Shown: positions 46,510 through 56,450 of the stretch, in pieces
Layout: each line of letters opens with the position of its first letter
Numbering within the stretch: the stretch's first letter is position 1
Assembly (NCBI RefSeq): GCF_905220415.1
Contig: NC_059554.1
Coordinates: 211,001-275,000, forward strand
Source: Colias croceus
Taxonomy: Eukaryota > Arthropoda > Insecta > Lepidoptera > Pieridae
Direction of reading: 5' to 3'
DNA: 64,000 bases
Notes under the pieces: generated by a model
Database searches by the model: none
The model's input: the letters and a program-made list of their open reading frames with translations, nothing else
Told to the model about the DNA's origin: nothing
Translations under genes and position numbers: made by a program

Positions 46510-47124
46510 TACAGATGAAGCGATAACGCACCGCCCAATAAAATTGTTCTACTTACACAGCTATCGTAATACTTAAAATTAACAAAAGAGAACAATATTT
46601 AAATTTAAAAAAATCGATAAATAAATGTAAAAAGATTCCAAAAAATCGAATCGAAAACGTCAATAAAAAATCGGTCGGAACGCAAAACGTACGGACGACG
46701 CGCGCACTAGCGCGCTGCTCATTACGATACACAATTGTAATTCCCAATACATTATTAATATATTAATAATTAATCAATACAAACAGACAGAAAATAGAAT
46801 CAATTAAAGGTAACATCATAAATGTGTGTCAGCGCAAATCTAAAAGTTTCAGATCTCGAAATGGCCGCCCGTAAACGCGGCATTGAAACCAAAAAAGCAC
46901 GTATCTAATATTTATATCCAGTCCAAACCAGTTTAAATCTGGATAGAACTGGTTCAGACTGGATAAAACTGATTCTCTCTGTGTAGAGCGGATTGTTCGT
47001 GAGAACGTAAAGGCAAACGACAGACACACACACAACTAGAGGTCAAACAAATATGGCGGGCGGGTCGCGCGCCGCGGCGGCTTCTATTCGAGACATTAAT
47101 ACTACTCTCACGCGGCCGGTTACA
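46510..47124. other. Spacer with CpG-rich 3' part
   Basis: CCAGT/CTGGAT near-repeats at 46918-46972 and a CpG-rich patch at 47055-47115 (GGCGGGCGGGTCGCGCGCCG). No gene. Confidence 0.35.
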
Positions 47125-47270
47125 CATTTGACCGGTTTAAAACATGTTAAAAAACCAGTTGTATGATTCAGTTCGATCTTTAAGTTTAATATTTTGTATC
47201 TTTGGTAAATTTTAAATGTAGATATTCACTAGTAAAAACATGCACGAAACATGTTTTAAACCAGTCAAAT
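47125..47270. repeat. Inverted repeat ATTTGACCGGTTTAAAACATG
   Basis: 47125-47148 and 47247-47270 are 24-bp inverted arms (one mismatch, CCGG versus CTGG) around a 98-bp spacer. Probably a small MITE. Confidence 0.6.
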
Positions 47271-47507
47271 TCGAACCCATTAATAAATAACTCCGTAAAC
47301 CTAACACACATACAGCATACCGATAGGCCATTTCTTAGTTAATAAGTTCAGAAGTGCCGACGGCCACGCGACCCGCGACTCTACTCCTATTACAATAAAG
47401 ACTACTCTAAATTAGTAAGATCTACTAAATAAACTTCACGATTACTAATAACGGTAAGATTCGAATTACATACAATGAGGAAATATGCTTGGAACGAACG
47501 CGGTCTT

Positions 47508-47580
47508 ACTACACGACAGCCAATGGGACGCCACCGGTGTGACGTCACGTCAAAAATGGCGGCTTCCTATTGGCTGAATA
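47508..47580. promoter_or_regulatory. CRE and paired CCAAT boxes
   Basis: AGCCAATGGG and the inverse CTATTGGCTG flank a GTGACGTCACG full CRE, followed by AAAATGGCGGC, a YY1-like element. This is a promoter-like arrangement, but no adjacent transcript can be supported. Confidence 0.35.
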
Positions 47581-48778
47581 ACGTTGTGCCATTCTTGGTA
47601 TCCAATTATACATAACTAACACCAAACTTTCTCTGAAAGACATTTTACCCTATAATATAACAGGATACTAAGAGCGGTTCCACACTTGAGCATGTGTGAT
47701 GCCTACAATGTTAAGTACATATAATCTCTCTCTTGTCCCACGTTCGCGCCAAGCGCAAGAGTTAATAGAAAACTAATTACATGAGTAAGAAAGCGTCTAT
47801 ACATAAGGGTCGAACCTGCGCACGCGGCCGCAGTTCGTGACACCGAGTATCACACGCGGTGCTACAACACGCCAGTCTAGGTGCGGTTGTGGCCTTATGG
47901 AGGACAAACTTACAAAAATCCAACAAAAAGAAAACATTGCACATGCAAAATTGCACAATCCCATTTAAATTTTCTCACTTGCGCATATAACTTGCGCAAT
48001 TATACGATAGTCACAGGCGAACAGCCGCACCCCAACCGACGTGATCAATAAACCTATACATTAGTATCAACACCGAATAAAATTAAAATGTACCATGTAT
48101 GTAGCTCACAAGCAACGTACGAAAAGACAACAATGCGTGGAACGCGGCCACTACTTGCGTGGCGAGAGGTGATCATACACATATCATAGACTCTATATTG
48201 TGACATTCGAGAAAAAAAAGCAGCTCAAATTCTTAGTATATATTATGTTCGAACAGATATTTAAGCAAATTCTCATTGTCCTTTTGAAATGTGTCTCCAA
48301 TCTTACTGAAGCTAAGTCGTTGTTGTTAACTTTCAGTGAACCTTTTATACAGCATGAAGATGAACAAAAACAAATCTTACATGCTTTCAGCTGATCTTTC
48401 ATGTAGATGATAAAAACAATTAGTTTTTTTTTTACCAAATTGTTCGAGAACTTTCTGGAAATACCCACAAACTTGACCAAGTCCCCTCCACCACGCAAGT
48501 AGTGCCCGCACATAAGTAAATACATTACCCTAACGACTACATAAGCCTTAGCCGTGCTACCTCGCCGCTCGCTTACAACTAAACCTTTGGTATCCACTTA
48601 AACTATAATAAATAATACTTCCGATGTAAATGTTCAACACAACAACAGATCGCATTTTCATAACAGGTGTTTAACACAATACAGATTATATTATTACTCA
48701 CAGTACGTACGGTTCAAACTGTTCATGTAACCGTTTGGTATTTCACGACAATATTAGTTTTTTAGGATATTGGCACAA
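47581..48778. other. Gene-free stretch
   Basis: A CpG-rich patch at 47815-47880. The 134-codon frame at 48193-48597 has no recognisable features. Confidence 0.35.
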
Positions 48779-48977
48779 TATACAGATACAACCAGTAGGG
48801 AAACTTCATACAACGCCTTCGAAATGGCTCACGCACACAATCAAGCGTGTCTATAAGAATCATAAGGGTATTCTCATATCAATTGTGATAATACCCTTAC
48901 GATTCCCGTAAATACGCTTACGAGTGAGCCATTTCAAACGCGTTGTATGAAGTTTCCCTACTGGTTGTATCTGTATA
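48779..48977. mobile_element. Foldback MITE, about 200 bp
   Basis: TATACAGATACAACCAGTAG at the left returns as its reverse complement at the right. Pairing continues through GGAAACTTCATACAACGC and with mismatches to a loop near 48880. No coding. Confidence 0.75.
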
Positions 48978-50221
48978 CTGTGATATTGGTGTGAAATAGC
49001 CAACAAAATACTGTATAAGGCGGACAGGACCCACTGAGTATTGTGAAATGCATATAGCTATAAAATAACACAACTATAAGACTAGAAGGATCATTCGGTC
49101 ACGCGAATCAAACGGAAACGGGGCTATTTAGTTATTTGTAAATTTTTGTGTAACCAAAATGTTTATGAAAGAAATTTATTTTATTCGTATGAGTCTCAAA
49201 TCACGCTATTTTTATCACACCATTAGCAAAATATACTCGACGTATTGTCAAAACATTTCCCCGTTCCCGTTTGATCCGAGCGCACCATAAACAATTCGTA
49301 AACGTAAACAAAAACCAAAGTACAACTATAGTCCAAGAGACAATCACGAAATTGCCTCCCAAAGTATAATTGTCTCTCCACGGCGCAGCAAGTGCACACA
49401 CACAGATACACACGCACAAACATACAAACACACACCAACACAAATGGGGTTATCCGATTGCATCTTGCCCCATCACGTCGATACTACTACCCTATAAGGT
49501 CCATCCTTAATAAAAACAATTTAAATTTAAAATATTTTTCTTAAATTCTGTTAACATTTGAAACAATATATATTTATTTATTTATCTGTTTTGAACCGAG
49601 AAGTGACCCCAAAATAGTGATATTTATTCTAAAACGCTCAATAAAGAGAGACCTTATGCATTCGAGTACGAGAGCGCAACCTCCCAACAAGATGTCCTTA
49701 GGTCGCGTTCACACTATGCGTTAAAATATTATTCAATATTTACAACAATCAATAATTGCTCTAACCTCTTTATATATGTTTATCTTCAGGGAAAATATAT
49801 TTCTCAACAAACTAGGAGCTTAAGATTTTTTTTGATTTTTTTTAATTCAATTTAATTTATAATCGCAATTATTAAGAATCTCTCGCTCGACGCGGCGGGT
49901 CGCGAAAGTATTTTCACACTTACTGACCGATAAAATTCGCAGTGTACATAAATATAAGATACTCCAAGCTAGAAGGCGGTCGCCTCCCCGACTACAGTTG
50001 AGGGAACATTATCACGAATCAACATCGATTACACCGGCGCGGGGGAATAACCTAACATTATACATCTCATACTTAACACTTATAAATACTTCATAAATTA
50101 TATCTAAAAACAGATCAACGAGCAAAATATAATATTGGCTGGTATCCGCGGACAGAAACGTCATAAGAAACATATCAAGCGAACTGATTTGGCAACTCGT
50201 TTGTGAGGTATCGCGATCTTT
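48978..50221. other. Gene-free stretch
   Basis: A CA-rich microsatellite at about 49393-49441. The two overlapping minus ORFs there are frames through it. No gene. Confidence 0.35.
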
Positions 50222-50479
50222 GTGCGACACTTTACCGCCGCTAGATGGCGCTCAATTTCAATTTTCACTTCCCAATGTTTATTTCAATTATTTTTTCAAC
50301 ATAAGCAGGCAATTAACAACATATTTTTTATGGTAATAATACGGCATCTGTTCAGTTACTTTAACAGGTTCACTGTCCACAGACCACATATGGTCTGTAG
50401 AGTATATAGAACTACTAGTCCACAGACCATATGTGGTCTGGTGGAACAAACAACGCCATCTAGCGGTCGCAAGTGTCAC
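50222..50479. mobile_element. MITE with CGCTAGATGGCG termini
   Basis: GCGACACTTTACCGCCGCTA plus GATGGCG on the left and CGCCATCTAGCGG...AAGTGTCAC on the right form imperfect TIRs of about 27 bp. Inside lie two palindromes, CAGACCACATATGGTCTG (50379) and its reverse-complement form CAGACCATATGTGGTCTG (50423). Confidence 0.65.
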
Positions 50480-50647
50480 CTTATACTTGTTACTAAGAAA
50501 AATAGTCGAAAAAAAATTACGGAAGAAGCGAGCGTGCCGACCGCCCGAGCGCTACACTAACTACGCTACGACAGACAGACGTACATTTAGACGAAACGTA
50601 CAAAACCAACTGAAATAATACTACACAATAAACACCTGACTAGATCC

Positions 50648-50677
50648 TTCGAGAACTTTCGCACGTGACGTCACGTG
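50648..50677. promoter_or_regulatory. Heat-shock element next to E-box/CRE palindrome
   Basis: TTCGAGAACTTTC (50648-50660) contains three alternating nTTCn/nGAAn units, the canonical HSF site. It is followed directly by the perfect 16-bp palindrome CACGTGACGTCACGTG (50662-50677), which is two E-boxes around a full CRE. It could be a promoter or enhancer. No TSS can be shown. Confidence 0.45.
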
Positions 50678-51555
50678 AACCATCCAAATTCTTTAGTGCG
50701 TTACACTATGTTTATAATATATGACTCTGTTATATCAACCTAGATACTTAGTGTAGTTTCCATGCTTTTACAGATAAATGTTAAGCATTAACTCTTCTAT
50801 TGGAAATTAATATATTTTGAACACACCACAAGTTAATAAGATCAGTGATATTTTGACTCGATTCTTTGTTCATCGACAGATTACATCACACCGCAAGTCA
50901 TTATCATAATTCCAACGATCATGTCAAAAAACATGTAACAAAAATATAAAATAAATCGTAAAACGGTTACCATGTTGGTAATAATAAATATAAAAATCTC
51001 AACTTATCCAATATAATATTATACTTATTCCTTTAAACATTGTGATGTAATATTCCGATACATAATTGTGATTTTCAACACAAATGTAGATTATTTGTAA
51101 AGTGTTTAGTTAGTGAGTTACGACGATACGCTAGATTTTCGTCCAATCACAAGTCAGGACGTAAATACTGCGCTGCTATTGGTCGATTTTTGTCATGTGT
51201 TCGAATCGACAACTTTATTAGTTGGATTTCTAGCTTCTTTCGTGATTGATTGATTGAGTTGTAAGTGCATTGCTATAAATTTAGCGAAATCTGTTATCCA
51301 TGGAAGTTTTCTGACTATTTTTTTAAGAAATCAAGCATCAGCGATTCAACATGATACTTTCAATAACACATTCTTGATTAAGAGTGGAAAAATATTAGTT
51401 GATTGTTCTTTCTAACATTACAATAGGCATTATTTCCTATAATTTCATTTCTATTGTTAAAGACGTATCGCCGTAACCCACGCGTGCTTACCCACTGCGC
51501 GTACGCTATACATAATATTTCCGCGTGCTTATTACCCGACAGTACGACGGGCGCG
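50678..51555. other. Probable 3' UTR/downstream flank of the PKC gene
   Basis: Minus-strand sequence downstream of the PKC stop codon. An AATAAA hexamer on the minus strand lies at 51214-51219 and could serve as a polyadenylation signal. The 3' UTR end cannot be fixed. Confidence 0.3.
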
Positions 51556-51631
51556 TAGTGTGTATAGTGTAGTGTATAGTGTGGTGTGTGTGTGTGTGAT
51601 GTGTATGTGTGGTGTGTGTGTGTGTGCGCGC
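51556..51631 (-). repeat. CA-repeat tract just after the PKC stop codon
   Basis: On the coding strand, imperfect (CA)n with CACACC interruptions starts within about 10 nt of the TGA at 51632. It would lie in the proximal 3' UTR. Confidence 0.8.
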
Positions 51632-51700
51632 TCACTGCGGGCGCTCGTGCGGCTGCGGGTTGAAGTCCGGGTTCACGAACGAGAAGCCGCGGAATTCCTC
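51632..51700 (-). CDS. Pkc98E: Novel PKC (epsilon-like), last exon
   Basis: TTTGCAG|GAG opens the exon. It encodes EEFRGFSFVNPDFNPQPHER and ends PQ-TGA. It carries the C-terminal hydrophobic phosphorylation motif F-R-G-F-S-F, in which the Ser is the site phosphorylated by TORC2 or autophosphorylation in PKCs. Phase 0 at the start matches the exon 52092-52190. This fixes the 3' end of the coding region. Confidence 0.9.
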   Translation of the reverse strand, partial: EEFRGFSFVNPDFNPQPHERPQ

Positions 51701-52091
51701 CTGCAAAGGTAACGTTTGATTGAAGAAAACTTATTTATATCGAAGAAATTGATTTTATTGATGTTTGTAATGTGCGATTCAATAGGTATTCACCACCTGC
51801 CAACAATTTTTTGCTATATCTTAGTAGAAAGGCAGGTGCTATAGTCTCACATAGTCATTAATTCCGGCCCATTAACATCCCATAGCCCAGTTCATTTTGT
51901 TTCTTTATCTCGCAATAGTCCTACGTCGGCCCAGGGCTGTATCTCTATTCTCTATAGTGCAGTCATGGGCAGGCTGCGGCTGGTGTCCCACAACACAGTA
52001 AAGTTCTCGAAAGGGCCTCCGCATTATATGTGTCCTCATAATGGTACCAGAGTATTATAGAATTGAGATACATATTAACAATAGTGTGTAC

Positions 52092-52190
52092 CTGGTTGAT
52101 GGCTCTCAGCACGTCGGGCGGCACGGGCGTGAGGCACGGCTCCTCCTTCGTGAACTCCGCGTCGAAATTGGCCGCTTCGCGCTTGCTCTT
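52092..52190 (-). CDS. Pkc98E: Novel PKC, exon with turn motif
   Basis: A 99-nt phase 0-0 exon (CTGCAG acceptor form, donor CAG|GTACAC). It encodes KSKREAANFDAEFTKEEPCL followed by TPVPPDVLRAINQ. It contains the AGC-kinase C-tail with the NFD element (N..FDAEFT) that folds over the N-lobe and the turn motif Thr in LTPVPP. Confidence 0.9.
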
Positions 52191-52319
52191 CTGCAATCAT
52201 AATTGGGATTACTTGTATACGTTCCTTTTGTCAACAATTATTAGTTAATTAATGTGAAAAAAATGGAAACAGTGTGATATAAATTCCTCATATATAGGAT
52301 TAACGATACGATAGATTTT

Positions 52320-52680
52320 GATATTTAATATGTGTGCATTCAAATGTTTTATATTTTTTTGGTCTAGAGCTACGGGTGGTCGACAAATTCGCGGATTCGA
52401 ATCCAACCGCGTGATGGTTTTTTTTTTCCTATTCTTTAAAAAATTCTCCAGATAGATTTTATTCCTGCCTTTTTTTTCTAGATAGGGAAATGCTTGACCA
52501 CAATCTCGCCTGATGGAAAGCTAAGACGTGGCCTAAGGTACGCGCTTCCCTAGTAGACAACCGTTCACTCTACGCTTGAAGAATCTTAATCTGTGTATAA
52601 ATAGGAATTTAATGCCTCAGCCCCCGGAATCACAGACACAATAGAAAATCTATTGTGTCGTGGTCTCATTGAGCTCCTCG
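52320..52680 (+). repeat. Lepidopteran retroelement fragments in PKC intron
   Basis: A degenerate tRNA-like segment (GATTCGAATCC at about 52397) is followed by a second block with GCTTGACCACAATCTCGCCT, a motif frequent in lepidopteran SINE/LINE repeats. Boundaries are unclear. The piece lies in the intron 52191-52741. Confidence 0.45.
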
Positions 52681-52741
52681 GTGGTCAATGGGTTAAGTAA
52701 TTCTCGACGAATATCGTTAAATATACGTATAATTAATATAC

Positions 52742-52878
52742 CTTGGGTCGGAAGGGCGGGCGCACAGTGCGGCGGGCGAGCGCGTCCCAGTCGATCTCGC
52801 GGAAGAACGCGTGCGCGCGGATCCCAGCTTCACCGCCCACCACGCCCAGCCGGCGGGCTGGGTTCTTCGTCATGAAAC
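52742..52878 (-). CDS. Pkc98E: Novel PKC, C-lobe exon
   Basis: The acceptor TACGCAG|GT carries phase 1 in, and the exon ends AAG|GTATAT in phase 0 (137 nt). It encodes FMTKNPARRLGVVGGEAGIR and then AHAFFREIDWDALARRTVRPPFRPK. This is the end of the kinase C-lobe (RLG motif) and the start of the C-tail (PPFRPK). Confidence 0.9.
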
Positions 52879-52906
52879 CTGCGTACACACAATATTATAT
52901 CAAAAA

Positions 52907-52990
52907 CTAGCTGCACTTCGCGGTTTCACCCGCGTGACTCCGCTCCTGTTGGTCTTATAGTTAAGCCACTTTAATAGACAACATTTGACA
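52907..52990 (-). mobile_element. Helitron-like terminus in PKC intron
   Basis: CTAGCTGCACTTCGCGGTTT followed by CACCCGCGTGACTCC is the CTAG-ended GC hairpin end of a lepidopteran Helitron-like family, with only the terminal part retained. Confidence 0.5.
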
Positions 52991-53590
52991 GTTGAACAAA
53001 ATTCAACAACGATATAGTATAATATATTATTTCGTTTTGTTAAAACTGCACATTTGCTTAACTTTGGTCACTTATGATTACTCATATTTTTAATAATAAT
53101 GACCGATACGAGTAATTTTAATGTTTGATTTTACTAATAAACCATTCTAAAGAGCTGACGTCGCTACAATGATGTGTCAGTTAACCTCTTTTCTTTTTAA
53201 ATACTAGAGACGTTACTCTAAAAATCGAAATGTGATATCTAGAATTGAATGCAATGATTACTTGTAAATATATTATATTTTTGACGTGACAACGTCTTAA
53301 ATTAGGTTGCAGCTGGGAGTCACTTATGAAAAAGTGTAACGCTCGGTAAAGTTACGATGAGTCACCGAAAGAGGCACGCGGGCATGGTTAGCCCGCCTAA
53401 GAGCGAGAGAGACAGACATAAAAAGTCGTTGTCACGTAAAACTTTCGCCCGTATACCGACTTTACAGGCAACCAATTTTTTTTTAATTTTAAGTATTTGT
53501 TGTTATAGCCGGCAACGGAAATACATCATGTGAAAATTTCAGCAGGCCAGCTCTCACGGTTCACGAGATACAGCGTGGAGAAGGACAGAC

Positions 53591-53777
53591 CCTTGAGTAT
53601 GGCGACGGCGTCCTTGGAGAGCCAGACGGGGTAGAGCACGTCGTCGTGCAGGATGCTCTCGAACAGGTCGTCCTCGTTGTCGGCCTCGAAGGGCGGCTGG
53701 CCGGCCAGCATCTCGTACAGCAGCACGCCCAGCGCCCACCAGTCCACCGACGCGCCGTACTCCAGCTCCTGCAGGAT
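53591..53777 (-). CDS. Pkc98E: Novel PKC, kinase C-lobe exon
   Basis: A 187-nt exon, phase 0 in and phase 1 out. It encodes ILQELEYGASVDWWALGVLL and YEMLAGQPPFEADNEDDLFE, then SILHDDVLYPVWLSKDAVAILK. It includes the conserved D of SVDWWALG (kinase subdomain IX) and the helix-G region. The donor G|GTCTGT is weak but is required by the phase of the next exon (GG+T codon leading into FMTKNP). The exon is markedly GC-rich compared with the introns. Confidence 0.9.
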
Positions 53778-54030
53778 CTGCCACACCAAATTGGTTATTT
53801 ATCGAAGTTATACTTCTTTTGGCGAGGTGGAGAAAAATGATGAGAGTGAATTTTTACGATGCGCGCGCACACCGACACCTAAATTTAACAGCATGAAGTT
53901 AATTCTAGGTGGTATGAAAATTGATAACTGTTCATTGTTCAAGTTCTATATTCTAGTACTTTTTCCATAAGCCAAAGAAGAATAACTTCTAACGCGTGTA
54001 CATAAGTACACACACTCTTTTTTTGCTTAA

Positions 54031-54247
54031 CTAGCTCTCCGCCCGCGGCTTCGCCCGCGTTTTCAAAGAAAAACCCGGATAGTTCCCGTTCCCTTGGGAT
54101 TTCCGGGATAAAACCTATCCTATGTGTTATTCCAAGTTACCCTCTATATGTGTGCTAAATTTCATTGTAATCGGTTCAGTAGTATTTGCGTGAAAGAGTA
54201 ACAAACACACACACATCCTCACAAAACTTTCGCATTTATAATATTCT
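54031..54247 (-). mobile_element. Short Helitron-like element in PKC intron
   Basis: A complete compact copy. On the minus strand it starts AATATTATAAATGCGAAAGT and carries 'gttactctttcacgcaaata' and 'accgattacaatgaaattta'. It ends in the hairpin GCGGGCGAAGCCGCGGGCGG with GAGAGCTAG. The target is A|T-like without duplication. Confidence 0.8.
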
Positions 54248-54649
54248 GTGACACGAGACACGAAATTAGCTCATATAGAAGTCGAAGAGATACGTGGACT
54301 ATATTTCGAGCTTCCGCAGGACATAATAATAGTAAATAAAGTAAGGTAATGGCACGTATTCGAGCTCTTGCACAATCTGTTATACAACAATAGCTTCTAT
54401 ACAGTAGTAGGGAAAATAATATTGTTAACGTAACACACGTCGTGTGTCGTCTAGCTAACGTATTTAATTAATTTATTTACATTCTTAATTTATGTATTTT
54501 TGTTTAAGTTTAGTAAAATAGTACATAATCTCATTATGAAAAAATAAGATAAGATTAATTATAATACCTTATTACTAAGAAAGAAAAAGACATTCATGAT
54601 CCAGAATTTTATTAATGTGACAAATAAGATACTGTTTGTAAAAGCTTAC

Positions 54650-54702
54650 CTCAGGAGCAATATAATCCGGTGTTCCACAGAAAGTGGTAGTGGTTACACC
54701 AT
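54650..54702 (-). CDS. Pkc98E: Novel PKC, activation-loop exon
   Basis: A 53-nt micro-exon, phase 1 in and phase 0 out (TTTTCAG|AT...GAG|GTAAGC). It encodes (D)GVTTTTFCGTPDYIAPE. It holds the activation-loop Thr (directly before FCGTP) phosphorylated by PDK1 and the APE motif. It joins seamlessly to ILQELEYG. Confidence 0.92.
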
Positions 54703-55315
54703 CTGAAAATAATTTATTTTACTAAGATTACTAAGAATCAACGATATCGTATTAACGATAGGGTGAAAACATACAAAAAAAAAATATATTTTATACAAGT
54801 AGACGAAGACGTCAGAAAATTATAATGAATAAATCGTGTTTGAAACGTAAACGTCTTTAATTTCTACTAATAACAGTTGTCTTATTAGAGAGCAAAACAA
54901 AAACTAGAGCAAATATAAATTGTATATCGACAATTTTTTTAAATCTCATTTCTAATACACAAAAAATATCTGCCAATAGCCGTACAATATAAACTCCCAA
55001 TCACGCTCAAAAACCAAAAACTCTGCTTTCGTGTCTATTTGGCAGAGTTTTCGTTGTGTTTTGAAAACAGCAATAACAAAGTGTTCAATGAAAAACTGTC
55101 CACATAACGTATAGTGTTATATTTTAGGAAAAACCTTACTAAAAATATTAAAAAATCGAAATAACATGACGTTTTAAAACATTTTGACGTTAGGAAAAAA
55201 TTTGACTGACTGATTGATAACAGGATCGATCGATTTGAAATTTGGCTGAAGATTTTGATCGTTTTTGTAACATGAAAATTTATTTTCACGTTAAAAGTGT
55301 AAACGTATGCAACAT

Positions 55316-55587
55316 ACGCGTACAGGTATGCACGCTTTCAAACGCGTACAGGTATGCACGAGATCAAACGCGTACAGGTATGCACGCTTACAAACGCGTA
55401 CAGGTATGCACGCTTTCAAACGCGTACAGGTATGCACGAGATCAAACGCGTACAGGTATGCACGCTTACAAACGCGTACAGGTATGCACGAGATCAAACG
55501 CGTACAGGTATGCACGAGATCAAACGCGTACAGGTATGCACGAGATCAAACGCGTACAGGTATGCACGAAATCAAACGCGTACAGGT
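55316..55587. repeat. 26-bp minisatellite with 78-bp higher-order period
   Basis: Eleven units starting at 55316, 55342, 55368 and so on every 26 bp share ACGCGTACAGGTATGCACG. They differ in a 4-base slot (CTTT, AGAT, CTTA), which runs CTTT-AGAT-CTTA twice and then AGAT repeats, one AAAT and a truncated last unit. It lies in the PKC intron 54703-55657. The open reading frames over it are a by-product of the 78-bp period. Confidence 0.95.
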
Positions 55588-55657
55588 TGTAAATTGCAAT
55601 TCCATCGAGTGGTACAGAGCGTAAATTATATAAATGAATGATTGTTGTATGACGCAC

Positions 55658-55806
55658 CGATGATGCCCTCCTTGCACATGCCGAAGTCAGCGAGCTTGCA
55701 GTGCCCCTCGCTGTCGAGCAGGATGTTGTCCAGCTTGAGGTCGCGGTAGATGACTCCGTTGGCGTGCAGGAACTGCAGCGCCAGCGTCACTTCCGCCGCG
55801 TAGAAC
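55658..55806 (-). CDS. Pkc98E: Novel PKC, catalytic-loop exon
   Basis: A 149-nt exon, phase 2 in and phase 1 out (CGGCAG|GTTC, ATCG|GTGCGT). It encodes (R)FYAAEVTLALQFLHANGVIY, RDLKLDNILLDSEGHCKLAD and FGMCKEGII. The catalytic loop YRDLKLDN (catalytic Asp and the Mg-binding Asn) and the DFG motif are intact, so the kinase is expected to be active. Confidence 0.93.
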
Positions 55807-55809
55807 CTG

Positions 55810-56119
55810 CCGACGTAACGTGCCACAATTGTAAGCTGACACAAGTAACGAGTCATTTTAATAACGTGCCAAGTGTAACGTGTCATTTTAATAACGTGCC
55901 AAAGAGTTACGTGTAATTTTTGTAACGTGTCACCAGTGTAACGTGCCATAATTGTAACGTATCACAAGTGTAACGTGTTATTTTTTGTACGTGTCACCAG
56001 TGTAACGTGCCACATGTGTAACGTGCCACAAGTGCAACGTGCCACATGTGTAACGTGCAACAAGTGCAACGTGCCACATGTGTAACGTGCCACAAGTGCA
56101 ACGTGCCACATGTACGTAC
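55810..56119. repeat. 16-bp minisatellite filling a PKC intron
   Basis: Units of the type AACGTGCCACATGTGT and AACGTGCCACAAGTGC, regular at 56000-56117 and more diverged with CATTTTAAT-type inserts at 55815-55990. The array begins directly at the donor (GTACGTACATGTGGCACG on the coding strand) and ends about 15 nt before the acceptor of the next exon. Confidence 0.9.
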
Positions 56120-56352
56120 CTGGCGCGCGGCTCGTCGAACTTGCGCGCGCGCTGTATCTGGAACATGAGGTCGCCGCCGTCGACGTACTCCATGACGAAG
56201 AACAGGCGCTCGGGCGTGTGGAAGGCGCAGTGCAGTGCGGTGAGGAACGGGTGTCGGGCGGCCAGCGCCAGCACGCGCCGCTCCGTCAGTGTGCACTCCA
56301 CGTCGTCGTCCTGGATGATGGCGTCCTTCTTCAGCACCTTCACCGCGTACAC
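56120..56352 (-). CDS. Pkc98E: Novel PKC, N-lobe exon with catalytic lysine
   Basis: A 233-nt exon, phase 0 in and phase 2 out (CTGCAG|GTG, CCAG|GTACGT). It encodes VYAVKVLKKDAIIQDDDVEC, TLTERRVLALAARHPFLTAL and HCAFHTPERLFFVMEYVDGG, then DLMFQIQRARKFDEPRA. It contains the ATP-anchoring Lys of AVK (56338-56340), the alpha-C Glu in TERR and the hinge MEYVDGGDLM. GC-rich relative to its flanks. Confidence 0.93.
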
Positions 56353-56383
56353 CTGCAGCGCGAACACGTATTTTAGTGGATAT

Positions 56384-56450
56384 GAATAAATAAATAAATC
56401 GTTTATTTGCAAGTAAACATGGTATACATAGGTGTTAAGAATAAGATACA
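56384..56450 (-). repeat. LINE 3'-end fragment in PKC intron
   Basis: (AAAT)n tract, 'cgtttatttgcaagtaaaca' and 'tggtatacataggtgttaag', resembling the fragment at 19248-19345. Confidence 0.4.

Noticed and set aside
48193..48597. 134-codon minus-strand ORF
   Set aside because: Composition follows AT-rich background; no domain, no homologous motif and no clear start context.
49201..49443. Two overlapping ORFs with CVCLCVCICVC-like starts
   Set aside because: They are frames through a CA/TG microsatellite.
53554..53970. Alternative-frame ORFs over the PKC exons, also at 55994-56376 and 62772-63129
   Set aside because: They are shadows of GC-rich kinase exons in other frames, where splice phases and motifs support only the PKC frame.
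55316..55587. Array resembling a CRISPR
   Set aside because: Units are contiguous 26-mers with only a 4-base variable slot and no spacers; the context is a eukaryotic intron.
55242..55641. Overlapping ORFs with RVQVCTRSNAYRYARDQTR-like repeats
   Set aside because: They are by-products of the 26-bp array whose 78-bp period contains no stop.
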